Positions 1 to 12,500 of a DNA stretch of 64,000 bases are shown here, in pieces. This DNA is from Acanthaster planci. Lineage: Eukaryota; Echinodermata; Asteroidea; Valvatida; Acanthasteridae. The DNA lies in the NCBI RefSeq assembly GCF_001949145.1, contig NW_019091410.1, positions 12,089 through 76,088 of the forward strand, read 5' to 3'. Position 1 is the stretch's first letter, and each line of letters begins with the position of its first letter. The notes under the pieces are model-generated. The model was not told the origin of the DNA. It made no database searches and worked only from the letters and a program-made list of their open reading frames with translations. The translations under genes were made by a program, and so were the position numbers.

Positions 1-879
1 GCAAATAACAATACTTGTGCCCAGAATGAGGACCAACTAAACTCCTGCTATCTGCGTGATTTTTTTTTCTTGTGAGCAAACTTCCGACTTTTTATCGAAC
101 CGGCATAGGCCCTTAGACAATACTTGAGGTAAACCTGTGACATGTACGTTCCTACAGAGATAATCATCTGTGATGCAACACACCTGTCTCCTCAAAGAGA
201 CATTTCTCTGTGGAAAGAGAATTTTTAAAAGGCAAAGAAACTTGACGGTCATCAATCAGACGAGTTACATATTCTTGTTCCTGGCACTTTCTCTTACAAA
301 TGTTCATTTAATTACATGGTATCAATTCATTGTTTAACCCAAGATTAACCCTAACTGTCCTCAGTACTCCAAACTCCTTTGGGTGGTTTTGAATGATTTG
401 GAAAGACTGAGAAAAGATGGCATTTTTAAAGTTGGATGGTTTTGGAGGATGGAGGAAATATGGGGATCGAAGCATGGAGGATTTTGGAGAATTGAGGGAG
501 AATGAAGTTTTTAAAATTGGATGATTTCGAAGGACTGAAGGAAATGGGGATTATGGTACAGGACTTTGGAGGATTTTTTTTGCAAAGGCTGCTGAGGGTG
601 GTGCCATTCTATTATTTTTTACCTGTCAAGGTAATTTCTGTACTCCGTTGCATTGTAGTAGTGCAAATAGCTTTGCAGCCATGTACATAGGTACACGTAC
701 ATACATATACTATACATATGGTATGTACAGTGGCACCTTGCTGATGCACAAGGTGCACCCCAAAGAGATGAAAGCCGGAGACAAGTGGTTGGTTAACCAC
801 CCGAAAAACGGGGATGGACCCGCAGTCTAACTGATGTCCCCATTCAATGATTCAGGGGACAGAAACCCTTTCGGCCTAA
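1..879. other. Intergenic, no gene seen
   Basis: I see no conserved protein here. Positions about 390-580 hold a diverged direct repeat of roughly 85-90 bases, purine-rich on the plus strand, with phrases such as TTTTGGAGGATGGAGGAAAT recurring with changes. The stretch 660-740 is rich in ACATAC/ACATGT words. The left edge of the piggyBac copy that follows is not clear. Confidence 0.5.
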
Positions 880-2136
880 AATTCCACCAGCGAGACTCTC
901 CACTATACTACCTCTTCAAGCTCTTCCCTCTTGCGTGGATTGTGTCTATGGTAGACTGGACCAACCAAAAGCTGCAACAGGCAAGGAAGAAGCTGACAAG
1001 CGTTGAAGAGATGAGAGCATGTCGGGGGATCCACTTCTTGATGGGTATTGTCAAGATAGGGTTTTGTTCCCTTTATTGGTCACACATCCTTGCCTCAACA
1101 ACCGCCTAATCAGCAGCATGATGACCCGGAACTGGTTTGAAGAACTAAGCCTGTTTGGAGCCTGCAATTATCAAGCAAAGGATCCGCTCCACATCCGGGA
1201 CGAAGCACAACGTCACCTCTTCATGAGAGCCCACCAACTCTATCCTCTTCAGCCCCTGTGGGACGAGGTCCGCAAAAAGTGTCGGTGGCTGTACAGTGCA
1301 CGGAGGGAGCTTACGGTCGATGAAGCAATGATCAAGTATAAAGGCTTCAAAGTCAACGTGAAGAAGGTGTTCATGCGGTTGAAGCCCATTAGAGCAGAGT
1401 TTAAGGTGTATGCCCTTGCGGAATAAGCCACTGGCCTCATGCTTAACTTCATCATCCAGCCTATGACCATCAAAATAATGTTGCCAATAGCTAACAAGTT
1501 GACAAAACATCACTCAGGTCTCCACCATCATGTCTTTAATGACCGCTTGTACACCTCAATTGCCCTTGCAAAGGAGTTGTTGCAATGCAAGATATACCTG
1601 ACAGGGGCTGTCAACTCAAACAGCAAAGGCCTGCAAAAAGAACGGTTGAATGTTGACAAGGACCCCAAACATGCACGGATGACGGAGATCAAGAAAACAC
1701 CAAAGGGGACATTCTATGTCAGAATGGCCCAATCATTGTAAGCATATGGACGACAGCAAAACAATGATGTTGTCTACCGGCAACCATCAGGGGCGGTGAG
1801 ATCCAGAAGTCCATATCAAGTGAAGAAGGTGACCAGTGAAAACATGGGCTTGTCTCCACCACCATTCCAGCACCACCACAGGCGTGCGACTATATCCGCT
1901 TCATGAAAGGTGTCGACAAGAACGACCAGCTGAGGGCATACCACACCTGCAGAAGGAAAGCTCAATTCTGATGGAAACATCTGGTATATTTCATCCTGGA
2001 TGTGACTTGTGTCAGTGCATGGATCTGTTACAAGCAACACCACTGTAAAGATCCTTCCAACACCACCGACACCGACGATGGCAACAAAGCAACCAAGGCC
2101 CTGACCCACTCCAGATTTGTCATCAACATGGCAACA
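880..2136 (+). pseudogene. Broken piggyBac-family transposase
   Basis: This is a decayed DDE transposase of the piggyBac superfamily (DDE_Tnp_1_7 type), which would cut and paste DNA at TTAA sites. Blocks of the fold follow in order but in different frames: an N-terminal segment near 890-1065 ending HFLMGIVK; from 1085 RLISSMMTRNWFEELSLF and then LTVDEAMIKYKGFKVNVKK, the region of the first catalytic Asp; VFNDRLYTSIALAKELL near 1530, the second catalytic block; and near 1885-2040 an YIRFMKGVDKNDQLRAYH-like block followed by a degraded WWK...LDV region. Frameshifts lie near 1065 and in 1740-1890, and a TAA stops the frame at 1424-1426, so it cannot code for active protein. No flanking TTAA inverted ends were found. 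It runs directly into a non-LTR retrotransposon fragment at about 2137. Confidence 0.85.
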
Positions 2137-2857
2137 GAGCAGATTGAGCGCGCGCAACGTTCAGCAACCCGAATTGCCTTAAAACAACTGTGAGGTCAAA
2201 GGACATATGAGAACAGGCTTGACTGACTTAACTGGTTCTCTTTATCATCCAGAAGACAATACTTGCTATGCTCGTTTGTGTTTAAACGTTTACGCGATTT
2301 TGGCCAATGTGAGACCATCAGCGATAATGTCTGTCAATTCACGCCACCCAGAATTGCTCACATTCTGCCATCTTCCTTCCCGTACACAAGCTTTGTTTCA
2401 TTCCCCTACCCGCAGTTTCCTTAGAATACGGAATTCTTTACCGTCATTTATCAAAGACTCAGCTGTTTCCGACTCCCTTCCTCGATTCCTTAGGGCCCTA
2501 AAGCAGGCTTTCTTATCAGACTTGTAATTCAATCTATTGTATTTTTTCTGGCTGTCATTTTGATCACCTGCATGGGGACCATTGTTTTCTTTGTTCTGTA
2601 TAATTTGTCTTGTTAATGTTATGTGCGGAGCTGCATACTCGCCGGTAATAGTAGTTTATTTTCCTTTTGCAGTCCCTGACCCAGGTAACTGTTATTTGTC
2701 TTGTTATGTATCCGGATTTTTGTCCTTGGTCCCTGCTACTGCTTATAATTACTTCTATGTGTGTTTTGGTTGTTTTTATATACATGTACATGTATTTTCT
2801 GTTCAACTTGGCTTTGTTTGTTCTTGTGATGGTCAAATAAATAATAATAATAAGTAA
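2137..2857 (+). mobile_element. 5'-truncated non-LTR retrotransposon 3' end
   Basis: The first codons read IERAQRSATRIALKQL, followed by YENRL, LNWFSLSSRRQYLL and, after a frameshift, HLPSRTQALFHSPTRSF and RIRNSLPSFIKDSAVSDSL. This is the conserved C-terminal tail found after the reverse transcriptase domain in CR1/L2/jockey-like LINEs. A stop at about 2525 is followed by some 310 bases of 3' UTR that end in an AATAATAAT microsatellite at 2835-2855, a usual LINE 3' terminus. The copy lacks the reverse transcriptase and endonuclease, as expected for 5' truncation during target-primed insertion, and appears to have landed in the piggyBac copy. The clade is inferred, not proven. Confidence 0.75.
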
Positions 2858-3942
2858 TTATGTACAATGTACACATTTTGGGTCACGTCACTATGCTATT
2901 AATGGTAGGGGATACAGCAGTCATTCATATGGTGATATGAATACAATAATTGGTGTTTGGAGATACAGTTTTGGTCCTTTTATACAGATTTGATGAGACA
3001 GCAAAAAGTGGTACACTTGGGGGGAGGTCCTGGTTTAACGATCTGATTCATCTTTTAGAAACTGGGGTGATCAAAAGTGAACAAAACTGCTCTTTCCAAT
3101 TAACAAAAATGGTTTATTTCAGACTTTCCGACAAAATAATCATTGAGTAGCCAAACAAGATAATTTTGAGAGGTCGGCGAAACATCAAAGGAAAAGCAAT
3201 CAAATTTGGAAAAGAATCATCAAAAACGTTAAGGGAGAATAGAAGAAAAAACATTACCCACACAGCACAAATGGGAAATTACTCGCTAAGTATGACGACG
3301 ATCTAAAAACCTGTGAGATGAAGTCATAAAGCCTAGAAAAAAGGTAAAAATGAACATAAATGGGTAATTCCACAAACTAGGGGGTCCATTTTTGTTGTGT
3401 CCATGATTTTGTAAGTTTAGGACACATCTTCTAATTTCCAAGAGTGATGAATTAATGCAAATTACTTGCCAAAAAAATAGTAACAGTTTGAAATCAACTC
3501 CGGTGATATTTCCATGTCAAATGACAAAAGGTCAGATGTGACAGGGACACAAAAATTTGGACCCCTAATTTCTGGAATGACCTACATGTATGTTGTAACT
3601 TGCATCAACGGAATCGATCTTTACTCACTGGATACAGATCTATACACATGAAACTTAAATGCAGGTAATGAAGCCATTCAACCTGAGAAACTTATGTTAC
3701 AAGGCTTACAGTAGATTACGGAGTCAAGGATGTTAACCTTTTGATAGCTTAGAAGAGAAAAACACCACCAAAAAAATCTTCTTTAAAGCAAATTGATCAA
3801 AAGAAAACATCGGAATACAATGTTTAAAAGTTAAGAGCCATAAAAAAATTCAAAGTCTTCACTTGTGTCAAAACTATTGTCTCACAATGAGGTGTATATA
3901 AAGAAAGGAAAAACAAAGATAACTTTCTTAAGAGAAGAAAAA
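2858..3942. other. Non-coding, AT-rich; holds one MITE
   Basis: Apart from the MITE at 3361-3583 I see no recognisable feature. The sequence just before 3943 may belong to the same decayed element as the pseudogene that follows. Confidence 0.4.
3361..3583. repeat. MITE family D, copy 1
   Basis: The terminal inverted repeats are GGGTAATTCCACAAACTAGG at the left and the reverse complement of GGTCATTCCAGAAATTAGGG at the right, with an inner block GTCCCTGTCACATCTGACC. Related copies lie at 38148-38373 and 58714-58958, with a right end only at 53538-53592. No transposase is encoded. The superfamily is not assigned. Confidence 0.75.
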
Positions 3943-5092
3943 GATGGATTTTAAAGACTCAAGAGGGAGGGTAACTGCATGGAGGAAAGCTATGAAAACT
4001 TTAAGTGATGCAGACGCTTACAAAGGCAGGTTGGAGTATGTTTTGTCTATGTGATGCTTGTTTTACTGAATGGCCCTTACAATACATTAGGGAGCAAATG
4101 CCCAAAAGTTTCATGATAAGGAAGCTGTAACATGTGTGACAGCAAACTCTCCAGGTCCCTAATTTTGCCTTTCACCGTGAAAACCAACCAGACTTGACAA
4201 TAGGTGACGAAATTAGTTACCTGGCATCCATACCAACATGCATTTGCATATCTTGAAAAATAAGATTGTCAAAGTCATTGATTTTACACGATCTTGATTG
4301 CGAGTTTTGGGACAACCATAAGATAAAGATAACGAGGAAGATTAATCAAAGAGAGAGAGACCCCGCTCTGAAGAAACTGAGACATGAGGGATTCATGCCT
4401 TCAATAAAGAAATACTGAGCAGAAAAAAATGGTGGAGAAATTCTAAAGCAGAGGTCCAAAAGAACAAGGATATTGTCTTCCGTGACAACTGTTACGGGTT
4501 TAGCTCAGGTGATTCCGCTCTCCTTTCTAGGCTCATTCCAACTTTATTTATGGAAAGATCTCACTGTGGCATTAGCCCATACTTCAGGGAAAACATCCTC
4601 ATGAGACTGAAAGATGATGACATTGGAAAAACATGCAGGACAGATGAAACCATCATCCTTGTTGGCCACAGGTTGTTTGAAAAAATGAAACGAAAGAAGG
4701 ATGAAGAGATCGAAGTCAAACGCGCTGTAATGGCTGATAGCAGACAGTTGGGAGGACTGTATACACAAATGTTACATGTCCAGTCCACAGGTGTAGAAAT
4801 GTCCAGCTGATATACTGAAGCGTGAACATTTCCAATGCTTTCACATCAAGGGAGGACGGGGGCAATAAAGAGGGCCATATTCTATCTTCTAAAAAAACCG
4901 GCAACAATTATGAAGGGAAACTTCCTGATCTGGCCGAAGATGAAAATGCCAAAGACGTTGACAACTTTAATTCATGCATGTCCCAGTATGGAAGTCCCAG
5001 AAGAAGAGAAACAAATGTTTTATAAATACATGGGGCATTCTAGCCAAGTGAATTGTTCCATATACGTGTATCAGACGCCAATGGCCGGCTGA
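3943..5092 (+). pseudogene. Broken copy of an unnamed repeated gene family
   Basis: Unrecognised by name. An ATG at 3943 opens a 36-codon frame, MDFKDSRGRVTAWRKAMKTL and onward, but the best protein-like stretch is 4535-4990, spread over several frames: ILMRLKDDDIGKTCRTDETI, LVGHRLFEKMKRKKDEE, AVMADSRQLGGLYTQML, ADILKREHF, then AIKRAIFYLLKKPATIMKGN and ENAKDVDNF. This order resembles a family of uncharacterised, often multicopy proteins in marine invertebrates and fish; that comparison is from memory and unverified. Stops and frameshifts (for example at 4808 and about 4870) show that it is dead. I assign no function. Confidence 0.45.
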
Positions 5093-7099
5093 GTCGGAGA
5101 TATTGGTCATTGGACGGAGACTACAGCAGATGGATACAAGTGCATATCTAATCTAATAAACATACATGTATATGCATCATGCTTAAACCACAAAACACAA
5201 TAGTATATCAATCTGGACATTCTAAAAACCAAGGATTAGGCCCCAAAAAGTCTCCCGCTTCTGGTCAGCGCACGTGTTGCCGCGAACCTGCGTGTTGCCA
5301 AAATAATATGGTTTTTACTTTGTATAATATGATGTCTGTAAGCTGCCAAACTTGCTCAACTGACTGGAATCCTGCTGCTGCGTAATTTTAATGTATTTTA
5401 GATGGGGGGTACGATCTAGTAGTATAGGGGAAGGGCACCTCTTGGCTCCCATACAGTTTATGCTGTATTTACATGTAGGCAAGCGCTCTTTTCAACTTAC
5501 ACTGTGGGTGCAGTCAACTACAGGTGCATGTACATGCAATTCAAGCGGCATTGAAAACAGTGTAAAATCAGCAATGTTTGGGGATCCACAGCATGCAAGC
5601 CAAAATCGCTGGGGCTTCTCGGACAAAAGTTAAATTATTTAATTTCATCTTTCCTTTTCCTTTCAATATTTGGTGGGTTAGCCAATTTTTGATTATTCAC
5701 TCAAAACACAATCATCCCCCTCCCCAAAAAATTGGACGTTCAGAAGCCTGTCTGCAGTCGTTTTTCAGATGGCTGCACCCCTCTTATTATTATCTCTTGG
5801 GTTCTTACATGTAGGACCATTCTCCAACCATAATTTTAACAAGTCTCCACTCAGATGCAAGCTCCCAGGAGTTTGATCCAGGTAAATTTTAAACACAATC
5901 TCACCATTTTGGGGGGCCAAACGACGTCCTTTTTCAAAAGAAACTTTGGGGGCATTTTTCACGCTAATGAGCTTCAAAGTTTTAACCAAGTGGCCTTGTG
6001 GACACTGCTGTTACGTCTGCATTGCAAGATGTTTTTGACTGTTTCTCTACTTCTTTTGGGAAATAGGCCTATAGGATACTTCCTGAACAGTAAAAGCATT
6101 ACTCGTCCAAAGACCTAACTGATTCCTGATGTTAGATGGTTCCATACGCAATGGCATTTTGAAAAGGGCCCTGCAATCGTACCAGAAAAAACCTCCATTT
6201 GCACTTTCTTGATCAAATCTTCCCCTAAAAACCATAACACACGCAGGTAACCTACATGCATGCATATGAAACTACCAGCCACGTGTGTGTTTGTAGAGTG
6301 TAACCTGCATTATTAGCAAAAAATGAGTGTTTTCCTACCGTCTTGACCTAAAAATCCTTCAACGATCTACACACATCTGCATTGGTGTGATTCCCTGGCC
6401 ACAGATTTCCCTGACATATCTGTTTTTTTTTTACCCGCATGCCGCTGCCTGGTGTTTTGTGAACAGATGAAGCCAGCAAATAGCTTTCACGGGACAGACT
6501 TGATTGCAGGGTTTTATTAGTTGTGGTGGTTTGCAGAAAAGTTACTTTGAAAGTGAAGACAAACTTTGTTTACTACAAAAATGGTTCAAATCACAGAAGA
6601 TATCCATCTGATTGAGCAATGACTGTTATTTTGAAGTTAGTTCTTTGCCACTGAGAATTTTTTCAGACCTGTTTCAAAAAAGAAATCATACTCCAAATCA
6701 ACCACAGAACTTGCAACCAAACGACTGCAGGTCTGTCATCTGTAATGGAATGACATTACAGTAAACCTCTTAACATGAAACAACATTCAATTACATGTCT
6801 AATACTGTTTGAACATTATAAATGTTTGAGAATCTGAAAAGTTACAGTGGGAATACAGGTGCAAGTATCAGTGAACAAATGACAGGTGTGTTGAGGGATG
6901 TGCTTGTTGAGAAGCGAGACGGTCCAAGCAGGGGTGAGATTGACCAATGATAAAAATAGCTGAAACAGCTGAAAAAAGGCCTAAAGAACTGAACTGTGAA
7001 AATCTCCTCTGCTTTTGTACACAGCCAGTGAGGACAAAAAAGCTGAAATCCAAAACAAAAAATGCTGAAATCAGCTGAAAAACTGAGAAATCTCACCCC
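5093..7099. other. Intergenic, no feature recognised
   Basis: No conserved protein, RNA gene or clear repeat was seen. Open stretches of up to about 90 codons occur on both strands but have no recognisable similarity and overlap one another. Confidence 0.45.
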
Positions 7100-7151
7100 C
7101 AGGTCCAAGTCATTTGAAGGCACATCAAGGGTTCCAGGCAGCTGGAGGAAT

Positions 7152-7454
7152 CGGGTCAAGTCGTCCCCAGGTCAAGTCTTCCCCAAAAATTGATGCCCGG
7201 GTCAAGTGGTCCCTGAAATTGAACCCTTGGTCAAATAATCCCCCACTAGTTGCGTGGCAAGTATTTGTGCATGCAATTTTCTTTTTCATATACCTGTACA
7301 TGTTAGATAAAAGCAAATAAAAGCATCGAGCCGGGATTTTCGATCGTCGAGGATGAAGAGGACCACGATGAAGCTAACAAATTTATGACATGTACATGTT
7401 GGTCTGTGTATCTGTGTTCCTACAAGAATGTTAAGATTCCACCGACCACCGAGG

Positions 7455-7486
<32 letters not shown>

Positions 7487-8185
7487 ATCTTGAAAATAGT
7501 TCGCGGTACCCGCTGCTTCATTTGACTCGGACTGACCAGCCGACCCCAGCAAGCTCGGTGGTCGAGTGGTTAAGACATCTGCACTAGTAAGCAGGAGGTC
7601 ATGGGTTCAAGTCCCACCCGAGTAAGCTTGTGATGTTTTTTCGCAAGTTCTCGGACAAGCACTGAGCATACAGTGCTTATTAATATACGTTGGGTACGGG
7701 AAAACCGCTATATATATAATTAACATCTTCCCAATGCAAAAAAAAAAAAAAAAATACATCTTGAAAAAAGAAGCATTATGTCATAGGGGAATATTGTGAT
7801 TGGATGGATATATGTCTTGAAAAATGTGCGGCGAGCAAGTGCACAATCTCACTGGTGGGCGCCCTAGTTATTTAGCAGCATATGAATAATTCATTGTCGG
7901 GCAGTCAGTTGGGCTCTTCAGAAGTGAGAATAGTTTAAAATAAGCAAACTTATTCGGGGTGTATTTTTCAAAATTGTAAAGGCGGTGTTTGACGGCAGCT
8001 TGAGATTTGTGGTGCATGGGCCAACAACTGGTCTGGGTACGCTCTGTGTGGGAACACTGTAGGCCTATTATCGAAACACATAAGGGGGATGACTTGACCC
8101 GGGATGACTTGACCTGGGACGACTTGACCTGGGGATGACTTGACTGGGGGACAACTTGACCTGGGGTCCAACGACTTGTCCAACA
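7152..8185. mobile_element. Fold-back element with tandem-repeat inverted ends
   Basis: The left end (7152-7255) carries about four degenerate units of GGTCAAGTCGTCCCCA on the plus strand. The right end (8088-8185) carries about six units of the same word in reverse orientation, such as GGGATGACTTGACCTGGG. The ends therefore form inverted repeats that are themselves made of short tandem repeats, the architecture described for fold-back transposons and sea urchin TU elements. The 0.9-kb interior has no coding similarity and contains a tRNA-like repeat at 7487-7755. A second element with related ends lies at 34425-35235. Exact outer borders are uncertain. Confidence 0.65.
7487..7755 (+). repeat. 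tRNA-like (SINE-type) repeat, copy 1
   Basis: Positions 7555-7625 look like a tRNA: an A-box region GGTCGAGTGGTTAAGAC, an anticodon-like hairpin TCTGC/GCAGG with an 8-base loop, and a B-box GGGTTCAAGTCCC. About 65 bases upstream are shared with the reverse-strand copy at 36594-36800, so the repeat unit starts before the tRNA-like part. An A-rich tail ends at about 7755. A 29-base poly(A) at 7456-7484 precedes it. The oversized anticodon loop and the second copy argue against a functional tRNA gene. Confidence 0.65.
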
Positions 8186-8357
8186 TTCAGCTAGATGGCT
8201 GTCGAACTTGGGTTCAAGGCATATGAGCATTTTGAAATAGACACTCTAAAATGTCAGCACTGATTTCCTCTAAGATACCATATCTCTGTCAATGGTAGGC
8301 CCCCCTACATCACTACACACTATATCTACGCCCTGTTAATTATCGACTTTTTCCATG

Positions 8358-9504
8358 TGTGGCAGAGCCAGAAATTTGTTATAGTTTTTGTTAATGTCTT
8401 TTCATAGGAGTAGTTCCCCTCTAAAAATAGAGTTTTTGTTTTCTTTTCATAGGAGTAGTTCCCCTCTAAAAATAGAGTTTTTGTTTTGAGTGCCCCTGGA
8501 TTTTTCTGTTAGTGTATCCCCCTGTTTATTTACTTTGGTCCTTGCTTCTACCCATTTAACTTAACCCCATGCTCGGGCCACATTAAATTTTGAAGAGAAG
8601 ACCAGCAGAGACACCATCATTGTTCATTTGTTCCTCCTAACTGGAGTGTGTTTCTACTTGAGTCAGGTTTCTGTCTGCTTCTATGAGTCAGTGGTGAGTT
8701 TCTCATTTTTCTTATTTCTGTGTAAAGTTCATTTTATGTCTTTTGTACCATCTAGTTAAGTTGACAATCTTCCTAATGGTTAACTTGTGGATTTATTTTA
8801 ACTTTCTTTGAAAAGACTTGGAATCAAGATTTTGTTGTTAAGATTTGGAGCTTTGTTGGAGCCTTGAAAACTTGCTTTTGGATTCTAGTTTATTTTTCAT
8901 TTGCCACATATCTTGTTTTAAAGTGTTTTTCTTATATCTTTTTGACTTGACTTTGTTCTTTTGTCGCATGTGTAATATTTTCTATGCCTCTCTTTCTTTG
9001 TTTCCACTTCATACTCAGTAGTTTATTGAGATGGCCAGGGGATTTGAATACTTAATGAGCCCCATAGACCTGTGCACATTGTCCATTTTATGATGTGTTA
9101 ATCCCTACTCTCCATCCTGTTCTATGTAGTTCATGCTCAAGAATTTTTGTTGTTTCTTTTACACGTATGTTCTCTACTTCTCTTGTTTTTCTACAGATTG
9201 AAGTCTGAGTGTGAACTCATAAGGTCCATTTTATGCACTGTGTTGGGTTTGGGTTTTGGTTTTAAGTCTTTTATTTTTAGTCTTTGGGTTTTTTTAGTCC
9301 TTGAGTCCTTTTCGTTTTTTTTTGCATTTTCCCTGGACTTTTTCATTAATAAATTATTTTTTGTCCCTTTTTTGAAGTCAAATATTGGTGTCAGAGTCCT
9401 TGTTAATTCAGTTTCCTGCGACTTTTCCTTCAAAGATCCTTGGTTTAGTTAGAGTTTTTGTCGTTTAGCGAATTCCCCATAGTGTGCTATTTTTCCCTGT
9501 TACA
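8358..9504 (+). mobile_element. Probable solo LTR of a Ty3/Gypsy-like element
   Basis: The 1147-base unit begins TGTGGCAGAGCC and ends CCCTGTTACA, the TG...CA form of LTRs. It is flanked by the 4-base direct repeat CATG (8354-8357 and 9505-9508). An AATAAA at 9348-9353 fits an R/U5 region in plus orientation. The body is T-rich and non-coding, with a perfect 45-base tandem duplication at 8398-8487. No second LTR or gag-pol sequence is present, consistent with a solo LTR left by recombination. CATG is palindromic and common here, so the target duplication is only moderate support. Confidence 0.55.
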
Positions 9505-12500
9505 CATGCTTTATCCATATCTAGACGGACGGCATTTCCTTGATCCTGGTGGGTGGAATTACATCGACAACGGCCGAGGTGCCGTCTGTATCAAATTGAA
9601 GGAAGTAGGCCTTGCCTAGTAGTACTAGTAGCTACATGTACGTACTCGATGTCACAACTCTGGAGTAGTGACTATGAGTTCTCCAAGCAAGTAGTACTAG
9701 TAGGCCTAGCCTACTTTGGAAATTTGGGGGTATGGTTTGATGTCGACTTGGTGTTCGTTTACCAAATCATGAAACTGAGAATTTCGCTTACCCACATCAC
9801 ACAAGACTCACAGCAAGTGCTGGCTCAGTCATGAAAGGTCATCGTTGTCAGCAGTAGCTTTACCGTGCCGTCTTGCATCTTGAAAGGGAGTACAGTAGTT
9901 CCAGGCCACGCCGTGCACGCGTCGTGGTACGTTATGGTTATATGGTGGGTACAGCCACCTTGCAGTTGCAGACGTTACAGGCGAGTTCTCGGACCTCTCT
10001 GTGCCCTACCTCCATGCAGTGCCGTATTCTCCGGTTCTTGCATTACTTGGGTACAAATCAGATCAGCATTTCAAGCTGGATTATACTGCGGAGCCACACG
10101 TCCTGTCAGTATTCACAAAAAATGAAAACGTGCGGAGAATTCAGTCTTGCTAGTTTTCAAAACCGAGTGCTTCTCCATAAGTACGCATCCATTTCTGTGG
10201 TGCAAATGGCGCGCCAAGGCGGTGCACACAGGTGCCATGTGCCGCCGCCGTGTTGATGCCCCCGCCTGCTTACTGTACCACGTGCCTAATGACCTTATGA
10301 ATAATGCAACAAAAAGTTCCCCCGCGTATTCTAGTGTGGTTTCCTCATTAGAAGGCCCACATTTTTAACGAAAGACGTCTTGGTGTTATAGCAGGTCGCG
10401 GGGAGGGGGTTCACGTACGACGAGGATGTTACCATACAGACAGCTCTCAAACTTTTTCAACCTAAACTGCGTTTGCGTGTTTTGACTTCAATTGAAGGTC
10501 TATACTGAAATGTACATGGGATCAAATAAGTTTTGAGATGCCAACAACATTAAAAGGAAAACAACTGATTACTTTATTCTTATTCATTTATTTCTGGTAA
10601 CCCAAATCTCAAAAGTGCCAAAGACAATGTTGCTCACCATCCTAGGGAAATCTGTAGAGGAAACAATGAGATGTTCGGTTTTAGAGGGAGAAAAACCTTG
10701 GACAAATATTTCAATTAAATCAAGTAGGGCCTCAAAAACCCAATCTACACATAGACCAAGGGGGAACTCACTGGGTCATGGACAATAGTGACCAGAGGTG
10801 GATCCGGGAATATATCTGGTGGTGTGGGGAGGGTCCGGCCAGAAATTTTTCCATTGTCTCATTTTTTTTTTTTTTTGCAAAACGTCAAGTACACACTCAA
10901 CGGTTCTTATCAGAACCATACCTCTTCCAAAACAGATCTATCCCCATGGTGCTACTGCAAGCCCTCTCTTTAATCTGACAACACATATGAGATAAACAGA
11001 GACTCATCGAAAGACTTACAAATTCCATTCAAAAGTAATCTCTTAAGACCACAGCACACTGAAAATAGTACTCATGTAATTCATGACATTCACAGTAAAT
11101 AAACATGGACGTTTTGTCAACTGTGACAAAGCGAAGGGTGAAGCACACTCATCCTATAAAAGATAATTCTTTTTCCACAGTCTTATACCTTATACAGTCT
11201 TATACCATATACAAAGAGAATGGAACATTTAAAATGACAGAAATCCTGTAAACATATGCAGAGGCACAATAATTCAATAGTCCTTTTTTTTTAAAGATGT
11301 GATGGCCAACGATCCTTGCAACAAATGTTCCGAGGAAGGTTTGATATCATAAAAAGAGTAATGCAGTTACATCTTGATAAAAGTCCCCAAGTAGACTTAA
11401 CTGAACCAGGACAGTTTATGAAATATAAAACCCAAGCATCAAGATGGTAACTAAGACCTCTAAGAAGGAATAACAATGTCAGAATGCATCATTGACACAG
11501 GCATGGAAGGATTGTACAACTATCATCAAAAGAACTTCAAGTCAATCTTGCTATCCAATTCTATCATATAAATGTTGGCAATTAATCAGATCTGAACTGA
11601 ACGTAACAACGCCCAATCATGTCACTCTTCAAGGTTTTGGAAGCTCCACATTAAGTTCTAAATTGGGCCTGAGTTTATTTATTGATTTCATTTTATTGCA
11701 ATGGCTGCAGACAATTTCTTGGAGTACAAGACACTTAGAGACTGAACATTTCCTGTGCATTATTTAAGATAAGGAAATGAAAACCACCATGAATACCTCT
11801 GCAGCTGATTCCAACTTATCAAAAGCACACAAAGACAATACTTGGAAGTTCAATTTCAGCTATACAATGGTCTCAAGATAGATATCATTGTGTAGGGTAA
11901 ACCATTTCAAATCAGTGCTCTGCACATTTATAGTAAACATGTTTTGCAGGTGGAAGCATCAGGGCCTTTTGGGGAAAAATCGGCCAAATTTTTTGACACT
12001 ATATTTTGTTGGAGTAAAATTTTACTTTAATGGTGAAAGAATATTTACAATGTGATCAGTGATTATGTACATAAGTAAAAAAATTCATAACTTAAAAAGG
12101 TCTTGTATGTCGGTGTTCCCATGGGTAATTTAACTAGGAGTTTTTGCAGTTTTACCACAAATACAATTCGTAAAATTTATTTCATTACCAGAGCAAAGTG
12201 TGCAGGCCTAGCACATATAGCATGGACCTCTGCTAAAAAAGAAGTCCACATGATGCAGGGTGCCATGGCATTGTGTAGGTTTGTGTGAATCATGTCAGAG
12301 GTATTGTCAGGACCACATTTTAGAGACAACCGAAGTGAGAATATCACATGCACAATAACATGTGTGAAAGGCACTCGTGTGAGAATCTGCATGCGAACCA
12401 AAACGTGCACGTACTCTATTAATCTGCACTATGCTCTGTGTTTCAAAATGGCATCACACTTTGGTACTCTATCTGCCACGAGCAAGAACCAAAGAGGGCG

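Noticed and set aside
7555-7625. Functional tRNA gene
   Set aside because: A- and B-boxes are present but the anticodon loop has eight bases, the acceptor stem is imperfect and a second diverged copy with shared flanks exists at 36594-36800; it is part of a repeat.
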